From assembly GCA_947451445.1 (NCBI GenBank), contig CANFZJ010000087.1, positions 1-9,630 on the forward strand: a stretch of DNA of 9,630 nt, written 5' to 3'. This DNA comes from Comamonadaceae bacterium. GTDB taxonomy: Bacteria; Pseudomonadota; Gammaproteobacteria; Burkholderiales; Burkholderiaceae_C. Under the pieces are notes generated by a model. The model searched no databases, was not told where the DNA came from, and saw only the letters and a list, made by a program, of their open reading frames with translations. Positions within the stretch are counted from its first letter, which is position 1, and each line of letters begins with the position of its first letter. Shown one piece after another: positions 5,228 to 9,630 of this stretch. The translations under genes and the position numbers were made by a program.

Positions 5228-6803
5228 CCGTGGCAGGCACTGGCGCCACCCGGCGGTGGTGTACCACCAGGCGCTCGGGCGACAGGTACTGCGGCAGGTA
5301 AATGTCAAAAGGCATGGTGTCCGCCGCCTCGATGGCTTTTTGGGCCTGTACCGACTGGGCGCTCATGGCGTCAAAGCGGGCTTGCTGCTCGGCGCTGAAG
5401 GGCTGGGCCAGCAGTGCGTCGCGGGTTTCCAGCGACTGGGCTTTGGTGAACGGCACAAAACCGTTGGCATGGTCGCGCTGCATGGCGTCCAGCACGCGGG
5501 CCGACGACAGCAGCGCCGGGTTGGCCAGCGCGGCCAGGGCGGCATCCAGCGCATCGGTGTACAGCGTGCCGCCGTGGGTGGCGTCCAGCGCAGTGGCAAT
5601 CGGGCGGCACTGGGCCACCAGGTCCCCACCCCACTCTGCCAACGGCACTTCGGCCCCGGCGCGTTCCAGCGTCAAGCCGGGCTCACGGCCCCGGGCGGCC
5701 ACCCGGTGCTGGTTGTGCGCCAGCTCGGTGATTTCTTGCGGGCTGTCGGGTGGGCTGTCGTTCAGCAGGCAATGCAGCAAAAACACGTCGATGAAGCGCA
5801 TGGTTTGCGCGGTGATGCCCACGGGCACGAAGGGGTCCAGGTCCAGCAGGCGCACTTCCACGTATTCGACGCCGCGTTCGCGCAGCGCGTGCAGCGGGCG
5901 CTCGCCGGGGTGGATGACGCGCTTGGGGCGGATGGTGCCGTAAAACTCGTTTTCAATCTGCAGCAGGCTGGTGGCCAGCTGGTTGTAGTCGCCGCCGGTG
6001 CCGCGCACGCCCACGGCCTTGTAGGCGGGGTACGGACGGGTCAGCGCCTCGTGCAGCGAGGCGGCGTAGCCCTCCAGGCTGTTGTAGCTGACGGCCAGCG
6101 AGGCCTGGGCGTCGCTCTGGTAGCCCAGGCGGCCCATGCGCAGCGAGGTGCCATGCGGCATGTACATGGTGCGTTCGCTTAAACGTTGCAGGGCATGGTC
6201 GCGCCCCGCCACAAAGCTGGAGCACACGGCAGGCGACGCGCCAAACAGGTACAGCAGCAAAAACGCATGGCGGCGGAAGTTGCGGATCAGCCCGAAATAC
6301 TGCTCACTGGACACGCCCGGCATCGACCAGTTGTAGTGGATGCCGGAGATGGTTTGCATGCGCCGCCCGTAGCGGTGGCCCAGGCCCATGCGGTACACGC
6401 TCTTGGCGCGGCCCACGTTGGAGCTGCCGTAGCGACCGATGGGGATGGTTTCGTCGGTGGGCAGGCCGCAGGGCATGCTGGACACCCACAGCATCTCGTC
6501 GCCCACATCGCGCAGGGCCCGGTAGGTGAACTGGTGCACCTCGGTCAGCTCGGCCAGGCAGTCTTCCACGCCCGCGTGCACACCGGTGATCAGCTCGACC
6601 TGCGATTCGCTGAAGTCGGTGGTGATGTGCGGGTGCGTCAGCGCCGAGCCGAGTGCGCTCGGGTGCGGGGTCAGCGCCAGGCTGCCGCTGGGCTGGGCGC
6701 GCAGGCTTTCCTTCTCCAGCCCACGGCGGATGCCCTTGAGCTGGTCGGGAGATAGCGCGGCCAGGCGGTCTTGCAAAGGTGTGGACGGGGTGGATGGGGA
6801 CAT
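5223..6803 (-). CDS. gshA: Glutamate-cysteine ligase (gamma-glutamylcysteine synthetase), proteobacterial type
   Basis: This 526-residue cytoplasmic enzyme catalyses ATP-dependent joining of L-glutamate and L-cysteine, the first and limiting step of glutathione synthesis. It aligns by eye with E. coli GshA (518 residues): LKGIRRGLEKESLR (about 22-35, ATP/metal Glu residues), HPSALGSALTHPHITTDFSESQVELIT (about 47-73), and YGSSNVGRAKSVYRxGL. MQTISGIHYNWSMP, YLFGASPAVCSSF, LQIENEFYGTIRPKR, GVEYVEVRLLDLDPFxPxGI and the C-terminal ADTMPFDxYL block follow. The ATG at 6803 is chosen because homology begins just after it and a purine-rich AAAGAG lies about 8 nt upstream. A longer in-frame start near 6875 would run back into the terminator of the efflux operon. 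No frameshift or missing motif is seen. The gene is insulated upstream by that terminator, so it should have its own promoter within 6804-6873, where I find no strong -35/-10 pair. Confidence 0.96.
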   Translation of the reverse strand: MSPSTPSTPLQDRLAALSPDQLKGIRRGLEKESLRAQPSGSLALTPHPSALGSALTHPHITTDFSESQVELITGVHAGVEDCLAELTEVHQFTYRALRDVGDEMLWVSSMPCGLPTDETIPIGRYGSSNVGRAKSVYRMGLGHRYGRRMQTISGIHYNWSMPGVSSEQYFGLIRNFRRHAFLLLYLFGASPAVCSSFVAGRDHALQRLSERTMYMPHGTSLRMGRLGYQSDAQASLAVSYNSLEGYAASLHEALTRPYPAYKAVGVRGTGGDYNQLATSLLQIENEFYGTIRPKRVIHPGERPLHALRERGVEYVEVRLLDLDPFVPVGITAQTMRFIDVFLLHCLLNDSPPDSPQEITELAHNQHRVAARGREPGLTLERAGAEVPLAEWGGDLVAQCRPIATALDATHGGTLYTDALDAALAALANPALLSSARVLDAMQRDHANGFVPFTKAQSLETRDALLAQPFSAEQQARFDAMSAQSVQAQKAIEAADTMPFDIYLPQYLSPERLVVHHRRVAPVPATV

Positions 6804-6873
6804 GGCAGAGCTCTTTGTAATTTTTGGCCGGGGACGGAAGGTAGCACAGCGCGCCGTTGCACGCTTGGAATGC

Positions 6874-6907
6874 AAAAACGCCCCCTTCCGCAGAGGAAGG
6901 GGGCGTT
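6874..6907 (-). terminator. Rho-independent terminator of the RND efflux operon
   Basis: There is a perfect 13-bp GC-rich stem (6877-6889 with 6895-6907, core CGCCCCCTTCC/GGAAGGGGGCG) and a 5-nt loop. Read on the - strand it runs directly into a T5 run (6878-6874). It begins 15 bp after the NodT-family gene stop codon (6923-6925) and precedes the gshA start by about 70 bp. It therefore ends the efflux transcript before gshA. Confidence 0.93.
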
Positions 6908-6922
6908 CGGGCCAAGGCAGCG

Positions 6923-8377
6923 TTACGGTTTTTCGGCTAGCGACACCACACTGCGGGCGTCCCAGCCGCCGCCCAGCGCCTTGTACAGGCTGACCACCGC
7001 ATTCAGCTGGCTGCGCTGGGTGTCGATCAGGCCAGACTCGGCTTGCGACAGGTCGCGTTGCGCGTTCAGCACGTCCAGGTAGCTGGAATAGCCGTTTTTG
7101 TAGCGCAAGTCGGCCAGCCGCAGCGTGCTGCGCAGAGCGTCGATGCGCTTGGCCGTGGTGGCGGTGATGTCGCGGCCCGCTGCCACGTTATTCAGCGCGT
7201 CGTGCACGTCGCGAAAGGCGTTTTGCACCGTCTGGGTGTAGGTGGCCACGGCCTGCTGCTGGCGCGCGTTGGCCGCAGCCTCCACGGCTTTGAGCGCACC
7301 GCCCCGGAAGATGGGCTGCGTCAGGTTGCCCACCAGGTTCCAGAACAGCGAGGCCGGGTCGAACAGATCCTTCAGGGCCTTGGACTCGTAGCCCACGCTG
7401 GCCGTCAGGCTGAGTTTGGGAAAGTACGCAGCACGGGCCTGGCCGATGTCGGCGTTGGCCGCCACCAGCGCCTGCTCGGCAGCCACCACGTCGGGGCGGC
7501 GGGTCAGCACGTCGGACGGCAGATCGGCCGGAATGCTCGGGGCAGCGTACAGCGTGCCCAGGTCCGCACCACGGGCCAAGGTGGGCACCAGAATGTCGCC
7601 GGGCTTGCGGCCCAGCAACACGGCCAAAGCCGACTCGGCATTGCTGCGGCTTTGCTGCGTTTGCTGCAGCGTGGCCTGGATGCCCGCGGCCTCGGACTCG
7701 GCCTGGCGCAGGTCCAGCTCGCCGATGACCCCGGCGTCAAACCGGCGCTTTTGCAGGCGCAGGTTCTCAGAACGGGTGGCAAAGGTCTGCTCGGCCAGGG
7801 TTTGCTGGGCGTCCAGCGCACGCAGGGCAAAGTAGCTTTGCGCCACGCTGGCGTACAGCGTGGTCAGCACCGTGCCACGGCTGGCTTCCTGGGCCAGCAT
7901 GCGGGCGCGGGCGGCTTCGTCGGCGCGGGCGTAGCGGCCCCAGAAGTCGATCTCGTAGCTGGCGCTCAAACCCAGCTGGCGGTCGTTGCTGTACGGGCCT
8001 GCAGACGTGCTGTACGAACGCGCGTTTTCGCTGGTGCGGGTACGCGCAGTGCTGGCGGTCAAATCTACCGAGGGGTAGAAGTTGGCCGCGTTCTGGTCCA
8101 GCGTGGCACGGGCCTCGGCAATGCGCGCCGTGGCCAGGGCCAGGTCCTGGCTGTTGCTGGCCGCCTCCGTCAGCAGGCCGTCCAGCACCGGGTCGTTAAA
8201 ACCCTTCCACCACGCCAGCCAGTCCACGTTGGTGGCCGTGCCGCCCGTGCTTGCCAACGCAGCGGGCACGTCCAGTGCGGGGCGCGCATAGTTAGGGCCT
8301 AATTTGGCCACACCGCATGCAGATACTGCGGCAGCAGCTATTAAAGTAATAGCAAATCGCATAATGCGCTTAGACAT
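6923..8377 (-). CDS. NodT-family RND efflux outer membrane lipoprotein
   Basis: This 484-residue outer membrane channel belongs to the TolC/OprM fold and is anchored by lipid. The N-terminus is a lipoprotein signal with a lipobox (AVSAC, Cys21). After it come LGPNYARPALDVP, WLAWWKGFNDPVLDGLLTEA and the two OEP repeats. In the first, ALATARIAEARATLDQNAANFYPSVDLTAS is typical; in the second, ALVAANADIGQARAAYFPKLSLTASVG and NLTQPIFRGGALKA are typical. The C-terminus has LDVLNAQRDLSQAESGLIDTQRSQLNAVVSLYKALGGGW, as expected. It exports substrates delivered by the RND pump encoded just upstream. The ATG at 8377 has an excellent AAGGAG (8384-8389) 6 nt before it, and its first 8 bases overlap the end of the RND gene, so the two are probably translationally coupled. 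Operon termination is at 6874-6907. The signal-peptide region resembles the intergenic palindromic repeat (see separate entry). Confidence 0.95.
   Translation of the reverse strand: MSKRIMRFAITLIAAAAVSACGVAKLGPNYARPALDVPAALASTGGTATNVDWLAWWKGFNDPVLDGLLTEAASNSQDLALATARIAEARATLDQNAANFYPSVDLTASTARTRTSENARSYSTSAGPYSNDRQLGLSASYEIDFWGRYARADEAARARMLAQEASRGTVLTTLYASVAQSYFALRALDAQQTLAEQTFATRSENLRLQKRRFDAGVIGELDLRQAESEAAGIQATLQQTQQSRSNAESALAVLLGRKPGDILVPTLARGADLGTLYAAPSIPADLPSDVLTRRPDVVAAEQALVAANADIGQARAAYFPKLSLTASVGYESKALKDLFDPASLFWNLVGNLTQPIFRGGALKAVEAAANARQQQAVATYTQTVQNAFRDVHDALNNVAAGRDITATTAKRIDALRSTLRLADLRYKNGYSSYLDVLNAQRDLSQAESGLIDTQRSQLNAVVSLYKALGGGWDARSVVSLAEKP
8306..8353 (-). repeat. Sequence similar to the palindromic repeat, inside the NodT lipoprotein signal-peptide coding region
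   Basis: Read on the - strand from 8353, this stretch shares 31 of 49 positions without gaps with copy 1 (2998 onward). Matches include GCTAT, ATAGCTGCT, CGCA, TCT and ATGCG, with GGCC one base out of register. It encodes roughly residues 9-24 of the lipoprotein (the hydrophobic core and lipobox). Similarity is weaker than between two fresh copies, so chance or GC-rich codon bias cannot be excluded. Confidence 0.35.
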
Positions 8378-9630
8378 GGTGCGCTCCTTCGCCGTGGGCT
8401 GGTTTGTTCAAATCCTTGAAGTCTTCCGGCGTGCTGCGGAAGTTCCAGTCATTGACCAGTTTGAAAAACAGCGGCACCAAAAACACCGCCAGGAAAGTAG
8501 CCGCCAGCATGCCGCCCAGCACGCCGGTGCCGATGGACTGGCGGGCTGCTGCGCCCGCGCCGCTGGAGAAAGCCAGTGGCACCACCCCCAAAATGAAGGC
8601 CAGCGAGGTCATCAAGATGGGGCGAAAGCGCAGCCGGGCGGCTTCCAGCGCGGCAGCTACCGGCGACAGGCCTTCGTGCACCTTCATGGTGGCAAATTCC
8701 ACGATCAGAATCGCGTTCTTGGCCGACAAGCCCAGCAGCGTGACCAGACCGATCTGGAAGTACACGTCATTGGCGTAGTTGCGCAGGTACACCGCCACCA
8801 GCGCACCAAAGATGCCGAACGGCAGAGCCAGCAGCACCGAGAACGGCAGCGACCACTTTTCATACTGCGCCGCCAAGATCAAGAAGATCATCACAAAGCC
8901 CGCCATCAGCGCTACCGTGCTAGAGCCACTGCTACGCTTTTGTTGAAAAGCCGTGCCACCCCAGTCGTAACCCACGTCGGTCGGCAGCACCTTGTTGGCG
9001 GCCCGCTCCATCGCGGCAATCGCCTGGCCCGAGCTGAAACCGGGCTTGGGGTCGCCCAGAATCTGGATCGATGGCAGCGCGTTGAAATGCTGCACCGAGT
9101 CCGGGCCCGCGACAAACTTTACGTCTGCCACCGAGCGGATCTGCACCATCTGGCCGGCCTTGGTGCGCACATACAGCGCGCCGATGTCGTCCGGCTTGCT
9201 GCGGTACTGGCCTTCGGCCTGCATCAGCACCTGGTAGATACGGCCGCTCTTGTTGAAGTCGTTCACGTAGTAGCTGCCCAGCGTGGCCTGCAGCGTGTTG
9301 TAGATGTCGGCCACGGCGATGCCCATGGAGCGGGCTTTCTCGGTGTCCACATTCACATACAGCTGGGGCGAATTGGCTTGCCACAGGGTTTTGACGCCTT
9401 GCAGCTCGGGTTGCTTGTTGGCCTCTTCCAGCAAGGCTGGCAGCAGTTGCGCCAGGCGGCGCACACCGCCGTCGCCCTTGTTTTGCAGGTAGAACTCAAA
9501 GCCGCCGGTTTGACCCAGGCCCTGGATGGCGGGCGGGGCAAAGGCCAGCGGCAAACCGGCCTTGATGCCGCCGGTCTTCATATAGGTTTCCATCACCAAT
9601 TCTTTGGCCGTCTGGTCACGCTCGGCCCAG
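8370..9630 (-). CDS. Multidrug efflux RND transporter permease (HAE1 family), C-terminal part
   Basis: The frame is open to the window edge, giving about 420 C-terminal residues of a protein normally near 1040-1060. The first in-window residues (WAERDQTAKEL) belong to the periplasmic porter region. Segments such as NSPQLYVNVDTEKARSMGI, YVNDFNKSGRIYQVLMQA, LYVRTKAGQMVQI and GDPKPGFSSGQAIAAME follow the AcrB/MexF pattern of the second periplasmic half. Then come five membrane helices corresponding to AcrB TM8-12. These include YFQIGLVTLLGLSAKNAILIVEFA, which carries the Lys of the proton-relay site, and TSLAFILGVVPLAFSSGAG, which carries the relay Thr. The Asp pair of TM4 lies outside the window. 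Proton-driven export of hydrophobic or amphiphilic compounds across the envelope is expected; substrates cannot be read off. The stop TAA (8370-8372) lies within the start of the NodT-family gene; the membrane fusion protein is presumably further upstream. Confidence 0.95.
   Translation of the reverse strand, partial: WAERDQTAKELVMETYMKTGGIKAGLPLAFAPPAIQGLGQTGGFEFYLQNKGDGGVRRLAQLLPALLEEANKQPELQGVKTLWQANSPQLYVNVDTEKARSMGIAVADIYNTLQATLGSYYVNDFNKSGRIYQVLMQAEGQYRSKPDDIGALYVRTKAGQMVQIRSVADVKFVAGPDSVQHFNALPSIQILGDPKPGFSSGQAIAAMERAANKVLPTDVGYDWGGTAFQQKRSSGSSTVALMAGFVMIFLILAAQYEKWSLPFSVLLALPFGIFGALVAVYLRNYANDVYFQIGLVTLLGLSAKNAILIVEFATMKVHEGLSPVAAALEAARLRFRPILMTSLAFILGVVPLAFSSGAGAAARQSIGTGVLGGMLAATFLAVFLVPLFFKLVNDWNFRSTPEDFKDLNKPAHGEGAHHV

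Noticed and set aside
6804..6875. Upstream extension of gshA by 24 codons.
   Set aside because: It would begin inside the T-run of the efflux operon terminator, and homology to GshA starts only after the ATG at 6803.

Overview
The window looks like chromosome of a betaproteobacterium, most likely a member of the Comamonadaceae (Rhodoferax/Polaromonas/Acidovorax-like). This rests on GC-rich coding sequence, a proteobacterial-type GshA, a NodT-type outer membrane lipoprotein paired with an HAE1 RND pump, and a small intergenic palindrome of a style I associate with that family. The assignment is inference; no rRNA or other phylogenetic marker is present.

Layout, left to right. (1) 1-353, + strand: the 3' part of a low-molecular-weight protein-tyrosine phosphatase, running tail-to-tail into (2) a UDP-glucuronate 4-epimerase-type NAD-dependent sugar epimerase on the - strand (392-1399). 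The pair suggests the edge of an exopolysaccharide or capsule locus. (3) A small secreted ComEA-type helix-hairpin-helix DNA-binding protein (+, 1450-1719) is divergent from the epimerase, and its 3' end overlaps that of (4) a 12-TM MFS transporter (-, 1709-2941). (5) A 13-bp-arm palindromic repeat sits between the MFS gene and (6) garD, galactarate dehydratase (-, 3069-4643). (7) A 579-bp intergenic stretch holds a candidate sigma70 promoter and a perfect GntR/FadR-type operator palindrome for garD, a 160-bp MITE with perfect 19-bp terminal inverted repeats and CTAG duplications, and a degenerate second copy of the palindromic repeat. (8) gshA, glutamate-cysteine ligase (-, 5223-6803). (9) A strong intrinsic terminator ends (10) the efflux operon: an RND permease (-, 3' part only, 8370 to the window edge) overlapping a NodT-family outer membrane lipoprotein (-, 6923-8377).

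Functionally these are separate modules: envelope polysaccharide precursor supply and tyrosine phosphatase; DNA uptake or binding; sugar-diacid catabolism (galactarate to 5-keto-4-deoxy-glucarate); glutathione synthesis; and multidrug-type efflux. I see no new multi-gene defence or metabolic system. The most interesting material is non-coding: the autoregulation-style promoter/operator before garD, the MITE, and a family of three related small repeats. One of these repeats appears to lie inside the region encoding the signal peptide of the NodT lipoprotein.
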